Shown here: piece by piece, positions 35,110-46,703 of the stretch
Layout of the letters: each line of letters begins with the position of its first letter
Position numbering within the stretch: position 1 is the stretch's first letter
Origin: Timema cristinae
Taxonomy: Eukaryota; Arthropoda; Insecta; Phasmatodea; Timematidae
Assembly (NCBI GenBank): GCA_039000515.1
Contig: JBCFYV010000263.1
Span: forward strand, 1-64,000
Direction of reading: 5' to 3'
DNA length: 64,000 bases
The notes under the pieces: model-generated
What the model was told of the DNA's origin: nothing
Databases searched by the model: none
What the model saw: the letters and a program-made list of their open reading frames with translations, nothing else
Position numbers and translations under genes: made by a program

Positions 35110-36485
35110 TCGGGAAAATGTGTGGATTCAGTGACAGCGTGCCTTGAGCACCGTGAGTACGACAGTGTTTATGACAGGGTTACGACAGTTGGCTATGAGA
35201 GTGTGTTTTATGAAGAGTCATCTGGCATGCGCGTGTAAATGAAGTGTTGATGTGTGACACCTACCTAGAGAATTTGTGGACTAGACTAACACTTAGAATA
35301 TAGTGTAATATTTAAAGACACGGACTTTCAGGCAGCCGGGTGACAGCTGAACCCCCATTTCCCATCACGATGACAACCGTTGTAATAGTTCCCTTCTCTT
35401 TAATAAATATAATAGTAGTAGTCGAGAGGTCATTCACTCAACCTTTCACCTAGTTGTCTCACAAGTGAGGAATACTAAAGTGACAGTTTTGACTTTGGAT
35501 GTTAAACTACCGGTCATTACATCCAGATGTCAGATATGCGAGCATTACCATTTATTTCTGATGTAAACTCCTCATTTTTACAGCTAACAATATAGAAAAA
35601 TGGTATAAATGATAACAGAAATATTTTTTTTCTAAATATATATATACATTTTTTTTACATGTTCATTCGTAACAAAGTTTAGGTATAGCTTGGTTCACTC
35701 CCAAGTGTGATTTATAATAATTCAATATGTGTGTCAAGATCCTACACTAAGGTTGAATGTGTAGTAGTAATGTATGCGTTACGCCATTTTATACGTGTTT
35801 GGAGATGAATGCAATTAAATGTTGGAAAGTTTTCTGTAAATATACCAAAATCTAGATGCATATTTTTTTGGGTATGGATCTCTTATACTTTCAAATCACT
35901 AGGCAATATCAGCCCTCAACTAACCATATCTTAAGGCAAATCAGTTTAATACTAAGCACCGCAATTATATCTGTGATACTGTTAAATAGTTCATCGGTAA
36001 CGACTATATAACCGCGTGAACCGGTCCTCTAAGACCAATAGACCGTAAAGAAAGGAGTGAAGTGAGAGGTAACAGACAGAAGAACGTGTCCGGACGATGG
36101 AACTGGGCCGAGCGTGGTATGTCAAACCTTCCGAGCTGTCCGGCCTACCTGTCGCTGCCGCGTGTTAAATGTACGTCTGTTCGCAGGAATCCTCTCTACT
36201 GCCTCTGTGTAGATGTCTCAGAGAACAGGAGTAGTATCGTCCTGAAGTGAACCTCTGGAACATCAACAACATATTCACATTAGTTTCTCGAATATCTTAT
36301 ACTCTCTATGGAAATTAACAAAAATATATTGGTGCCTTATTTTTTTACCATAGATTGGAGTTGAAAAGCTTAATACAAAAGCTTTTTAATACATCTAATT
36401 ATTTTGTCATTTATTTTTAATCGTTTAGTTTAATTTGCATTCAAGTTTTTTCTAGTTTTGTTTTCGTTTAAAAAATGACACATGA
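35110..36485. other. Unassigned DNA with one small GC-richer frame
   Basis: The frame 36062-36250 lies in a locally GC-richer patch (36000-36250) and has several Cys and Arg residues, but no domain and no splice context I would trust. The interval 35320-35520 contains two AATAAA-like signals and could be the end of a decayed retroelement. Confidence 0.35.
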
Positions 36486-36670
36486 ATACAGGAATCGAAA
36501 CCGAAACCCTTTGAAAAAGGCCAAGGTTCCGAGCTTGATTCCTGTACCCAGGTGTTATTTTTTCACTTCTACGAATATGATACTTGTTCGACACATTAGC
36601 TTAGTCATCAGCATGTCTGTATACTGAGTTAAGGGTCCTATGTTCGATTCTTGGCATGGTAAAAAGATTT
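36486..36670 (+). repeat. Two adjacent tRNA-like SINE remnants
   Basis: At 36595-36660 an A-box-like TTAGCTTAGTCATC is followed by the B box TGTTCGATTCTTGG. At 36488-36545 a short inverted pair (ACAGGAATCGAAACC with GAGCTTGATTCCTGT) looks like two SINE heads meeting. Ends are unclear. Confidence 0.45.
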
Positions 36671-36679
36671 ATCATTGGT

Positions 36680-37880
36680 GAAATGTGGGTTTCCCCTTTT
36701 CACATAGATGATTAAACGGCTGGGGGCTGGATGTTGTGTTTGTTATAGATTTAAGTTAGTTTATAAGTAGTGTCATGAAATAATCAGTTGGTTCAGAAGT
36801 GAACGTTAAATACCTCAAATAAATGAACAATGAAGTGCAAAATATGTTACTTGATAAGGTTACATCCTTAACTAAAGCATCATGTCCATCTTCCAATTTT
36901 AGCTATTCATGAACAATTCATTGTACTGTACAAACATTAGCGTTCTTCCATATTAATGCTCTGTTTAATTACCGATTTCACTCTGCATGTAACGGAGATC
37001 GCCTTACGTCACAGGGTTCTTTTAAACTTTGAATATTTTTTCTGACATAACTATATACTCCTGCAGGTAAGTAGACTACAAATACCTATATGTTAACCCA
37101 GAAAATGGTGGAAAGACATCAGCAGTCAGTAGAGGAAATAATATCTTAGTTTGAAGATGAATCGCAGTAAACAAAGCACATAGGCCGAGTGAAGAATCAT
37201 ACGCTCAGTATTAGCACGTACACCTTAATATTTAATTTGTGGTAGGGAGATGATGATTCAAACTTTGACTCAGAGACATGTCATCACAACTATGAAAGAG
37301 TCTACACGTACCTTCTCCTCACGCTACTAGAGGATGTAGACTACAAAATAAAATTTAACAAGGAAATTGCTGTCCACTACAACCAACTCTCATAATGTGT
37401 TGAACCTGAAGAACTTGAGGAGGCGTACGTAGCCAGGACATTCAGAACTCTCGTCCACTAATAATTATTGTGAAGCCAACACTAGAGACACGATATTATC
37501 AGAGGATTAGGGGTCATTCATATAAAACGTGGCTATTTTGTGTTACCTCTTTTAAACCCACTTCCCATCTAATACCAAGTAGATATCTAGCCTTCCCCTT
37601 TAATCCCCCCTAACAGGTGATACGTAACTTTTCACATCAAGAGTGATACTACTCAAACTCCCTTTTAAGTCCAGAATATAAATGATTTCAAAGAATTTTA
37701 CTACACATATTTATTGATCATTATTGCATATACAGAAGAGTATTTGGAAGATTAACAAACTTTTTAATATTATTTGCTTTTCAACATCGTGAAATTATTC
37801 TTAAGTATATGTATATTAACATAAAAAAAAGTGGACACTTATATATTATTTTTAACAATAGAATAAGATCTGTATTACGT
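36680..37880. other. No recognised gene
   Basis: Short frames only. No tandem or inverted structure noticed apart from the start of the array that follows. Confidence 0.5.
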
Positions 37881-37884
37881 AACA

Positions 37885-38195
37885 CTGTGATGTACCAACC
37901 TTCCCCCTAGTAGCATCATGTAGACATTAGAGCTCCTCCCACTTAACGCCATGTAGAAATTAAAGTTCCCCCACGTAACACTATGTGGATATTAGAGCCC
38001 CTCCCTCCCACGTAGCACTATGTGGACATTAGAGCTTTTCCCACCTAACACCATGTTGATATTAAAGCTACCCCACGTAACACCATGCATACATTAGAGC
38101 TTTCCCTCACGCTACATTATGTAGACATTAGAGCTACCCTCACGCTACACCATGTAGACATTAGAGCTTCCCCCACCTAACACGATGTAGACATA
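37885..38195. repeat. Degenerate tandem repeat of about 40 bp, about 8 copies
   Basis: A phrase of the form CACSTAACACCATGTRGA followed by CATTAGAGCTYCCCC recurs about every 38-43 bp. Copies are considerably diverged in length, so this is an older array than its 86-bp neighbour. Confidence 0.8.
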
Positions 38196-38259
38196 GGGAA
38201 TAGGGTATAGCTTAGTTAGTGATTATCAGTGGAATTAAGTGTCAAGCATCTTCCACAGG

Positions 38260-38985
38260 TCTCTCCTGAAACATTCTGTTTCCCCAGTAATATGATCGAT
38301 CAACAACACCTGAGTAACTTACTGCACTTCTCCAGGTATATGTTAAACCATGATAGTTTGCCAGTAACATGGTCTTTCAACAACACCTCAGTAGCTTGCT
38401 GCACTTCCTTAGGTATCTGAGGTATCTGCTAAACCATGATAGTTTGCCAGTAACATGGTCTTTCAACAACACCTCAGTAGCTTGCTGCACTTCCTTAGGT
38501 ATCTGAGGTATCAGCTAAACCATGATAGTTTGCCAGTAACATGGTCTTTCAACAACACCTCAGTAGCTTGCTGCACTTCCTTAGGTATCTGAGGTATCTG
38601 CTAAACCATGATAGTTTGCCAGAAACATGGTCTTTCAACAACACCTCAGTAGCTTGCTGCACTTCCATAGGTATCTGAAATATCTGCCAAACCATGATAG
38701 TTTGCCAATAATATGATCTATAAACAACACCTCAGTAGCTGCACTTCCTTAGGTATCTGAGGTATCTGCCAAACCATGATAGTTTGCTAATAATATGATC
38801 TATCAACAACACTCCAGTAGCTTGCTGCACTTCCCTAGGTATCTGCCAAACCATGCTGGTTTTCTAGTCATATGATCGATCAACAAACCTCAGTAGCTTG
38901 CTGCACTTCCTCAGCTATCTGCTAGATCATGCTAGTTTTCCAGTAATATAATCTATCAACAACACCTCAGTAGCTTGCTGCACTT
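38260..38985. repeat. 86-bp minisatellite, about 8 copies
   Basis: AGTTTGCCAGTAACATGGTC occurs with an 86-bp period at about 38356, 38442, 38528 and 38614, followed by CAACAACACCTCAGTAGC and GGTATCTGAGGTATCTG. Central copies are nearly identical and the outer ones diverge. The frame at 38229-38420 is generated by the repeat. Confidence 0.9.
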
Positions 38986-38989
38986 CGTC

Positions 38990-40010
38990 TCAGATTACGA
39001 AAGTGATATATATTTTAAACATTGAAAGTGATATTCTAAAGTACCAGAATGAAAACCTTACATTGCCATAGGTTTAGGGTAGCATTAAACAAAGAATAGC
39101 AATTGGTTGGTAAAATACTACATATTTGTTCAAACTCAAGGATTATCTTAATCGATATATGGTTATAAAAGTCATTGTCCTTTTTGAAAATAGAGGTTGG
39201 TTTAGGAATTCAAAATGCTAACAATTCTTTTGAACATATATTACATCAGAATAATTATTTAACAGAAATAGAAACGCATGCCTTATGCAAACAATGATTA
39301 AAAGTTATAGTAGAGCCATATGACATTCTGATGTTGAGACAATGCCTCCTGTTCAATAGATATAAAAATCCCAGTAAGCGGTGAGTTGTTGGTACACGAC
39401 TCGGAGTTCATTCGAGTAAAAACAAACAAAAGATTAGTTGAATAATGTCTGGAACTTCATCAAAGGCTGTAGGTTGGGATGTGACTATTGTATGGTTTAG
39501 TCCATAGGGCCTAGTAATATTAGAGTTTAAATACAATACATATTTAGATATCAAGTAAATATATTAAAGTGTGTATATAGTAGTTATGTATATTTCTGTA
39601 AATAGAATTGTTAGATATCAAAAAGATACACTATTTTGTTCTGTTGAACTTTAAATCTCCGAGGTACAACAACATTGTGTTAAGAACGTTTCCTACTTGT
39701 GACGTAAAGGCAAGTAAAAGGATTTCCCATTTTAATGAATCTACGTTTTATTCAACGAGCTTGAGAATTTAACATTAAAAAAATGTCCATGTGTCCTTAA
39801 ATAATAATTGCAAACATAATTTTACATCGCCAAAAAAATATTTTAATTTTGAAGCTTTTTTTTTTGTTAACATAGATTTTAAATCGTTTACAACTAATGC
39901 CATTTGGTTCATTCACGAAAATGGCCTTTATTTGCGAAAAATCGAAGGGGAGTAATCAAGAATGTTTTAAATACTAATGAGCGCCATGAAAACAGAATAA
40001 AGACAACCCT
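38990..40010. other. AT-rich DNA, no gene recognised
   Basis: No frame or repeat of note. The left edge of the decayed Polinton probably lies here or further left; no terminal inverted repeat was recognised. Confidence 0.45.
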
Positions 40011-40015
40011 CATCA

Positions 40016-40354
40016 TTGTTACATGCAGACGTTGATCAAAAGGAGCTCGACGACCAATATCTAATAGTCATCTATGATTTTGAGACTAGACAAGATCGCG
40101 CTATAACCAACGACTGTTTTATGCACAAACCGAATTTTCTTCACATACAACACTATTGTGTAAAATTTGAATTTAAAGATAACATCATGGACGATGAATG
40201 TGAACAATGCGGGAAAAGATCTCATTCCTTTTGAGAGAATCCAGTAGATGACTTTATCGAATACCTGAGACGACCGAGGAAATTTGACAATAAGATTGTC
40301 TGTCTTGCGCACAGCTCCCAAGGGTTCGACGCGATCATTTATAATATTTTATAA
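40016..40354 (+). pseudogene. Polinton PolB fragment, 3'-5' exonuclease domain
   Basis: Protein-primed family B DNA polymerase replicates Polinton/Maverick elements. One frame runs the whole length with a single internal TGA at 40232 and ends at TAA 40352. It begins with an acidic stretch, then IVIYDFETRQD, the Exo I motif (Asp-x-Glu). A Cys pair follows (DDECEQCGKRSHSF), then the segment VDDFIEYLRR, and finally VCLAHSSQGFDA, the Exo II motif with the usual Asn replaced by Ser. This order is that of Polinton PolB. The TPR2 and palm regions (YxDT etc.) are absent; a hAT-type MITE sits 175 bp downstream but does not itself account for their loss. Confidence 0.8.
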
Positions 40355-40520
40355 TTACTATAGAATAGGATTAGATTAATTCCTTATAATTTTTTTCTAA
40401 TTGCACTATCGGTATGATAAATACATAATGAACATTTGATGTACATGTTATTGTATGGAGCGAGGGGTTATAGTTGTGCAAATAATATATTTATGTTCAA
40501 TACTTAAGCTTGTTATTAGT

Positions 40521-41476
40521 ATACTCATCAGTGGCGGCTCGTCACTTTAGAAGCTGGAGGGCACAGCCTGTTTAATTAATAAATTATTTCTAAATAACAT
40601 ATTTAAAAGAAGACACAAATTTCAGAATATGTTTTGCTAAATATTCATTTAGTTAAACTCAAAAATTAATATCACAAACAAGATGGAAAGATTAAAAAAC
40701 TTCCTCTAAAGGACGTGGATGTGTTGTAGAAACTCTGCAGCTGTGTAATGTGTATAAATATATAGGTATGTATGTTTTCACTTTGTTCCATACAAAATTC
40801 AGGACATGGCCTACCTAATGAATTCAATTCTCTTTTTTGATCAAGAGCTAATCTTGCAATATTCGTTGTCTTAAGCGCCTGAATTGAACTATTCATATTA
40901 AGCCGAGTTACAAATATATCAAAACATATAACTCAAATAAACATTATCCTGAAATAACCCTACATAATATTATTATAAACACACACGCCACACACATCCT
41001 CAAGATGCAGGAGCACGCAGGATGACTGACAACAATTATTGCTGGTTCACGCTATACACATTTCACAAGCTTTCAACCTTAGGGCGCGTAAGGGAGTGTG
41101 CCTTCTAAAGAAGAAAAAGCAATGCTGGCTATAGCAGGAGGAGGACAACGGGTTAAGGGGAGGGAAGGTTTGGTTTCAATATGTCAGGCGCTGACCGTCG
41201 AGCGCCCGACTGCATGCCTTTTCAAGATAAGAGGTGAAGAGGTGGGAAGGTTTGGTTTCCAATATCAGGCGCTGACCGCCTCGCGCCCAACCGCGTGCCA
41301 TTTTAAAAACATTGCATGCTATTACTTAAACCAAAAAAATATTTTTCTTGAAACTATTATGGTGAGATAAAATTGTTGTGAGAGTGCGAATATTAACTTT
41401 AAAAGGAACTGGGGATTCGTGGGGTTGGGGGGCGCGCGCCTCCGCACCTTAGGGACGAGCCGCCCCTGATACTCAT
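40521..41476. mobile_element. hAT-type non-autonomous element with 8-bp target duplication
   Basis: The element spans 40529-41468 (940 bp). Its ends read CAGTGGCGGCTCGTC and GACGAGCCGCCCCTG, which are inverted repeats with one mismatch. Both sides carry the perfect 8-bp duplication ATACTCAT (40521-40528, 41469-41476), the length made by hAT transposases. There is no transposase frame inside, so it was moved by an autonomous relative. An internal direct duplication (GGAAGGTTTGGTTTC with CAGGCGCTGACCG at about 41164 and 41249) is visible. The plus-strand frame 41098-41370 covers that duplication and is not a gene. Confidence 0.93.
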
Positions 41477-41479
41477 ATT

Positions 41480-42820
41480 ACCAAACAGACAGTTTTGGAG
41501 CAGTAAATTAGAATTTTGAGTCCTATAATGTTGGGGACTTAGAATGTTAGTGGTATTTATAACTTCTGAAGGTATGGTTAGATTGTATTGATATCTTTGT
41601 AAAGAGAGGTTTATTTTATGGTTGGATCAATACTACATATATATGGCGTTTGTAGGGTCTGGGTTCGGCGTCTGGAGCCGGGAGTTTGGTTCCCGGACTG
41701 TGTACAGTCAACCACGGACCACATCAGCGGTACTCCTTCACTGGTTGCATACCCGGGGCTAGTAACCGGAGGCACTCACGAGTGGCCGACCAACTGGACA
41801 CCCCTGAGGTTACACGTGGAGTGTATGGTTACGCGCAGGACTCGCAGAGACTGCTAAGTACTATATTTATTTTCTTTTTTTTCTCTCGCAAAGACGCTGG
41901 TATTTGAAGATGGATTTTAGATGGCACTATTTTAGAAAGTGACTGTTGTGCCTATTGTAGAGTCGCGTTAGGTTTAGTTGAGATACGCACTTTAATTTAT
42001 TTTTGCAGTGGCCACTCGCAGCTCCCAATGCTTAAATTTCCTAAAGTATGTGTAAAGTCAATAAATTGTTTTCCGTGATAAATTTGTAAAGTTATTTTCT
42101 ATTTATTCTAAACTAACCTGTTAATGTTTCGACTAATATTTTCACTATTTAAATAATTATATGCTTCAAACATTTCATTCATTCTTAGAACTTGAATCTA
42201 TTGTGTAGTGAAATTATGAGGAAGGCTTAAGCAAACATTTAATTGAAAATGTTTTAACCAAAATAATGTGTTAGTTTAAAATTGAGATAAGGAATAATTT
42301 TTTATAGCATGATTTTTTTTTGTGTAAGCCCTCCTTGCTTACTGAACCATATTTTTTTGTTAACTATTACAGTGACCCTAGGGACCTATTTTCTGGGTTT
42401 GGGATAGCCCTCATCTATATTAGGCATTATCAGGTATGGCAGATGTGATCATGGTAAACCCATGAAGGCCTATGGGTTTAATGGGGAGCCTCGTTGCCTT
42501 CCAAGCAGTTTATCCCTGACCGAGAGGTCCCTTATTTGTCCGGGTCTACCTTACTAGGGGGAGTGTTGATCTTCATATCTGCATCTGGTGACTGAACGAA
42601 TTCCTTGTTAATGTTCAGGCTCACTATCGCCAACGAGGTGGCGCCCAACAATCAAAACTCTCCTGGGCTGACCTTGAATTCAAGGGACCATTGCCAATAG
42701 CTCTATGAGCACGCCCTTCTCCACTGATTTGATGCGGGAGGTGACAAGTTGATCACTATTAATTTTTATTTTCTGATTCGCTATCAAACACTCAGAGAGG
42801 GTAGGGATAATTTGGACTCC
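41480..42820. other. Unassigned DNA between Polinton pieces
   Basis: 41640-41860 is GC-rich with overlapping plus-strand frames lacking domains. 42360-42800 is also less AT-rich and ends in a promoter. It may be decayed Polinton sequence (the rest of polB would be expected nearby in some elements), but I can identify nothing. Confidence 0.4.
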
Positions 42821-42825
42821 GCCAC

Positions 42826-42833
42826 TATAAAAG
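42826..42833 (+). promoter_or_regulatory. TATA box upstream of Polinton late-type genes
   Basis: TATAAAAG stands 30 bp upstream of the ATG at 42863, with a short GC-richer leader before it. Its spacing would place transcription start around 42852-42858, leaving a very short 5' leader. Inferred from consensus and position only. Confidence 0.55.
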
Positions 42834-42862
42834 ACAGTCATCGGTCGTTGTAATTTAGTATA

Positions 42863-43072
42863 ATGGATAAAATCAACGCATTCATCCTCACGTACTCTTT
42901 GAAGCAGGATCTGTGTCTGATGTCTGCCATGGAGTTGAATAATTTACCTATAGAATTTATTAAAGTATACTCCTGTAAAGATATCAGCTACGCTTGGGAT
43001 TTACTCTCTCCCTCTGCGCAACATAAATTGAAAGATTATACATATTTTTTGAACATTATAATAAGGGGATAA
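42863..43072 (+). CDS. Small ORF behind the TATA box, function unknown
   Basis: Sixty-nine codons from ATG at 42863, the first ATG after the TATA box. The protein is neutral, with no signal peptide or membrane segment. It may be the first exon or 5' part of the following conserved gene (43.24-43.72 kb): a pyrimidine-rich stretch ending in TTCACAG lies at about 43238-43244, which would serve as a splice acceptor. Not recognised as any family by itself. Confidence 0.45.
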   Translation: MDKINAFILTYSLKQDLCLMSAMELNNLPIEFIKVYSCKDISYAWDLLSPSAQHKLKDYTYFLNIIIRG

Positions 43073-43122
43073 TACAAATTGATGAACCGCCGTATATTAA
43101 GAAAAAATGCTGACAATGTCCA

Positions 43123-43123
43123 G

Positions 43124-43156
<33 letters not shown>
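43123..43156. repeat. (ATC)n microsatellite
   Basis: About eleven uninterrupted ATC triplets, in the gap between two ORFs. Confidence 0.95.
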
Positions 43157-43187
43157 ATAACAAAAACATTAACTAGGTGTTACATTT

Positions 43188-43720
43188 ATGTACGTGCCTG
43201 TATTTTTTTACAGTTTGGATACTGACTGTTTTATTTTGTTCACAGTTTTGTTTCAAAAATTCTATCCAGACATGTATAATGTCATTGTAGACTTTCAGGG
43301 GTTCAAAGATGTGGACAACACATTCATTATTAAAGAATGTAGCGTTTTATCTATTTGTAGAAGTGTTGCACATCCCTGTACATTTAAGTACCCATATTCG
43401 TTTTCAAAATTACTGCGTCATATTCAAAGTCAATGTGATTGGCTCACACATAATCATCACGGTCTGCAATGGGACGACAGTGATATCACCTCTAATCAAT
43501 TTAATTCCCTTTTGAAAATGGCGACTCTCGACTCTTCTATAATTTATGTTATGGGTTGCTAGAAGAGAAAATTTATTTTGGAAATTCTTGAAAACAAATA
43601 TGTTATTGATATGTTATACTTGGGGGTCCCTCGCTGAAAGAGTTGAACCATCATAAATTTGATAAATGTTTCGGACATAAATATAAAAAAATTAATTCAA
43701 TTTGTAACTTTTCGATCTGA
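43188..43720 (+). pseudogene. Conserved Polinton-associated protein, 'VDFQGF' family
   Basis: The frame open to 43562 contains NVIVDFQGFKD, then FIIKECSVLSI, then QCDWLTHNHHGLQWDD and SSIIYVMGC. After an in-frame TAG at 43560 the same frame continues about 60 bases, then a one-base shift leads to PSLKELNHHKFDKCFGH, ending at TGA 43718. The spaced Asp/Gln, Trp-Leu-x-x-Asn-x-His-Gly and C-x-x-H patterns belong to an uncharacterised family I associate with Polinton-like elements of insects and cnidarians; the fold may be nuclease-like, but that is inference. The true start may be near 43245 rather than 43188. A possible second member lies at 48.04 kb. Confidence 0.6.
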
Positions 43721-43732
43721 GTCTGAACGCGG

Positions 43733-44115
43733 ACGAACTTCTGCGCTTCAAAACGGACCTATTCGACACTATTTCCAAAGTGTTTGTCCCCAATAGTCTA
43801 CTAAATGATACTTGTCAGGAAAAATATACATGTGCTGTCAGTGTTGAAAACGGCCAATCCTAAATTGCGCAAAGATATTCTCAAAGTCGTGGACCTTGAA
43901 GTTATAACAACACTCGTCGGCGAATGCGCGCTAAACACATTAAACAATAATACTAAGATTAGTAAAAAAAGATAAGCATAAATTAATAAAGTATAAAAAT
44001 TGTATGCGAAAATTGGCTAGTAGTGGTGTTTAGTTGAAGAGAAAAAGAAATATCGCCGTTCAATCGTGCGGATTCCTAGCATAATTCTACCGGCTATTCT
44101 TGCTGCTCTTGTCGA
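43733..44115 (+). pseudogene. Fragments of a small basic Polinton protein
   Basis: A first piece reads NADELLRFKTDLFDTISKVF. After a frame change at about 43850 a second piece contains ANPKLRKDILKVV, ECALNTLNNNTKISKK and, after further breaks, KLIKYKNCMRKLAS and AVQSCGFLA. A short lysine/arginine-rich protein with this kind of ending is commonly found beside capsid genes in Polintons and might be a DNA-condensing core protein; that role is my inference. Confidence 0.45.
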
Positions 44116-44132
44116 GACCTTAGTTAAATAAT

Positions 44133-44960
44133 ATGTCAGAACTTAAACAGATATTTCTCGTCCCACCTGAACTATTTCGTGATAGACGCGATGGCAAGTC
44201 TATCGATTTAGTAAAGATGAAAAATATTCTAGATAGGAAATCTAGGAAAAAAATAGATGGTTATCAAAGATTGGTTAATTTTAGAAAGTTTCAACAGCGA
44301 CATTTAACCAACAGGTAGAGAGTGAGATGACCCATAAAGATACCTATCGTGGACCCGCAATTATTAAGTCGTAGAATGGTCGACCTTACATGAAGTAGAC
44401 AAAAAGTAAAAAGAAAACGAACTTTAGTTTGGAGACAACCAGTTCTACCTCGATTCTTTCAGACGAGGTAATTTACGAAAGCACACCTGTTGTAGATTCA
44501 CCAGAGAAGAAGAACGAGGAGTGGGTGGAGGGGAATTATATTTTGTGCCTAGATCAGAATCTGATGAAATCGAAACAGGTTACTCTCGCCTAGTCTGCAG
44601 CATAGCTGGGAAATATATATCACCGTACGTACACAGAAGAGTGTCTACATACCCTGTGTTTGGAATTAGGAAAGTGGGGGATAATTTCAAAATATGCAAC
44701 TAGAATTTTACCGTAGAGGTTAAATAGATCTACCTGGGCAACACACACTATAAGGGTACGCAAGGACTTTGGGAGTTGTTGACGAAAATATACGTAAATA
44801 AAGATATAATTACAGAAAGTTATTTAAAAAATATAAAGACATACTAACTGCCACTAGCGCTCATCATCAAAATTTTGATCCTGACGCGAAAATAACGTCT
44901 AGTAGAGGTTTGAAATATAAAACAAACATTTCGAAACTGTTTCCGGCCAGACCTAGCTGG
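44133..44960 (+). pseudogene. Conserved Polinton-type hypothetical protein
   Basis: ATG at 44133 opens 61 codons beginning MSELKQIFLVPPELF and containing MKNILDRKSRKKIDGYQRL, up to a TAG at 44316. Similarity resumes at about 44630 with VFGIRKVGDNFKICN and then, past further stops, TQGLWELLTKIY and YLKNIKTY, with an SSRG-like segment at 44900. The whole resembles a protein of about 250-300 residues found next to the integrase in many animal Polintons, with unknown role. Here it has at least three disabling changes. The middle part (44320-44520) is Ser/Thr/Glu-rich linker. Confidence 0.55.
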
Positions 44961-44971
44961 AACACGGTCAG

Positions 44972-45750
44972 ATGACCGTCACGTTAAAAAAATTATATTA
45001 CGATCTCCTGCGACCGTCGGCATTTTCGTCCACCGCAAAACTTCAAAAAGCTGGTCGAGTAGATAAAATAAACGTATACGAATAGTTAATGGGGTAGGAC
45101 GCGTATACTCTTCACCGCAGTTTAAGAAAAAGGTTTCCAAGCAACCCGTACAGAGTGGCCAATATCAACGATGTGTGGGAGATAGATGTAGTAGATTTGA
45201 GAGCTTTAAAAAAGGACAACAAAGGCTTCAACTATCTTCTAAATATTATGACGTACTTTCAAAGTACGCGTGGTCTATACCACTTTAAAAAGTTCACAAT
45301 TAAAACGTTAATGTCCATTTACCATAGGAATGGTTCCAGCGTCAGTCAAGCCTATTCACGTCCTTTAAATACTATTACGGCTCCGAAAACAATAGGTTAA
45401 AACTAAAATCGAGAAAAAAATTTTCAAGTTGGGTGATTATGTGTGCATAAGTAAAGAAAAAAAAATTTTTGACAAAAGATACGAAGTTAATTTTACCCGA
45501 GAAATATTTACCGTAGTTAAAGTAATTCCTAGACTTCCTCAACCAGTCTATTCGTTACAGGATCTCCAGAGGCGTGCCATAAAGGGACATTATTATAACT
45601 CCTAACTATTTCACGTTCGTCGTCCGATGATTTTTCAAATAGATAAAATAATACAGAGTAGAATATTAACACATTAGCATCATCTAGTCAAGTGGAAAGG
45701 ATACGACACTTCTTTTAACAGCTGGTACCTGCGTCGGATATCAAACAAAT
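44972..45750 (+). pseudogene. Polinton integrase with C-terminal chromodomain, broken
   Basis: The protein starts at ATG 44972 (MTVTLKKLYYDLLRPSAF) and, after stops near 45085-45095, reads DAYTLHRSL and then NINDVWEIDVVDLRALKK at about 45161, holding the first catalytic Asp of the rve domain. FNYLLNIMTYF follows. The segment with the second Asp and the Glu appears deleted, with sequence jumping to a C-terminal part at 45420-45590 (FKLGDYVCISKEKKIFDKRY, then PVYSLQDLQ). Finally HLVKWKGYDTSFNSW at about 45685-45730 is a clear chromodomain core, a hallmark of this integrase family. The enzyme would insert element DNA; this copy cannot work. Confidence 0.8.
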
Positions 45751-46665
45751 ATGAGTCAGTTTTATATAGTACTGCCTTCGGATTTGAGCAACAATTATTA
45801 CGAAAATAATACACTCTCTTACTATACGAGAAAATTGGCACAGTTTATACGGCTAGATCACGACCGTTGGGATGTGGGACTAGCTGAATTATCCTATCTC
45901 GTAGGTTTTGAGAGTTTCGAAGATAAAATTTTATCCAACGATAAAGAACTTATGGCAAACGTCGTGGTGACCAAAGTGGGCCGTGTTTCGTTTCCTCAAC
46001 AAGATTTCGCCTCCTTTAAGGAGCTTTATAATAAAATTAAGAGCACGGTAAGTGATAAAAGTGATCTCAAGGTTATAATATCTGAATTTCAATGGTACAT
46101 TCTTCTCGATCAAACAATGTTAACAGAGATTAAAAACAAAAGGATGCATGGACGCCTGACAAATCACCCAAAGATACATTATTCAAAAACACAATTTCAT
46201 TTACTGTGGTGAAATTAAAAAATAATAGAATTTGCAGTTCCTCTCTTTGTAGGCATCGGTGACTTAATTACGACCATTCTAAACAGACTACATAACATAG
46301 AGTCACTTAATGTGGTTAATACACTAATGAGGGATTTAATCAGCAAGGATATTAAGGTGGTCTTATTGTGACCTAATCCTAAACTATTTGGCTCTAGTTA
46401 AATCGAAACCAAACCTATCTTTGTGTACACAGACATTATAGGACCACAGTTGCTAGATGACTCCTATGTGAGACGGATTAGAATCATAAAGTTCCCCTCC
46501 ACCACCGCACATCACTGTTTTTTCCTATTTTCTATTTTCCCATCGAGAAATGTAATTTAACATTATAAGTATAGGTTTATACACAACATATGGCGAACGA
46601 GTGAATTTTTAATCGGGTACCGTGCCCACTGTATCAATTTTACACTTTAGAGAAAAACTAGTTAA
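45751..46665 (+). pseudogene. Polinton-associated probable structural protein
   Basis: ATG at 45751 opens 153 codons: MSQFYIVLPSDLSNNYY, then HDRWDVGLAELSYL. The Leu-Pro-Ser start and Trp-x-Val-Gly-Leu motif mark a conserved protein found in animal Polintons; I suspect a minor capsid or penton-like role but cannot prove it. Past the TGA at 46210 similarity continues in broken frames: PIFVYTDIIGPQLLDDSYVR at about 46420-46480 and TVSILHFREKLVK near 46630, matching the family's C-terminal Leu-His-Phe-Arg strand. So the whole gene of about 300 codons is present but interrupted. It begins right after the chromodomain. Confidence 0.6.
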
Positions 46666-46703
46666 ATAGATACGAGAGGTAGTAATTTAGCTTAGTCTCA
46701 ACA

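Noticed and set aside
34664..35134. 156-codon Cys-rich ORF as a metallothionein-like or structural protein
   Set aside because: It is produced by a 27-bp tandem repeat; frames are open on both strands and no start context or family supports translation.
34430..35521. Solo LTR starting TGTTAGG and ending CATTACA around the 27-bp array
   Set aside because: The ends fit TG...CA and polyadenylation-like signals are present, but flanking bases do not form a target duplication and no second copy is in the window.
41618..41907. Overlapping GC-rich ORFs as a gene between Polinton pieces
   Set aside because: Two frames of similar length overlap without domains or a start context; composition alone explains them.
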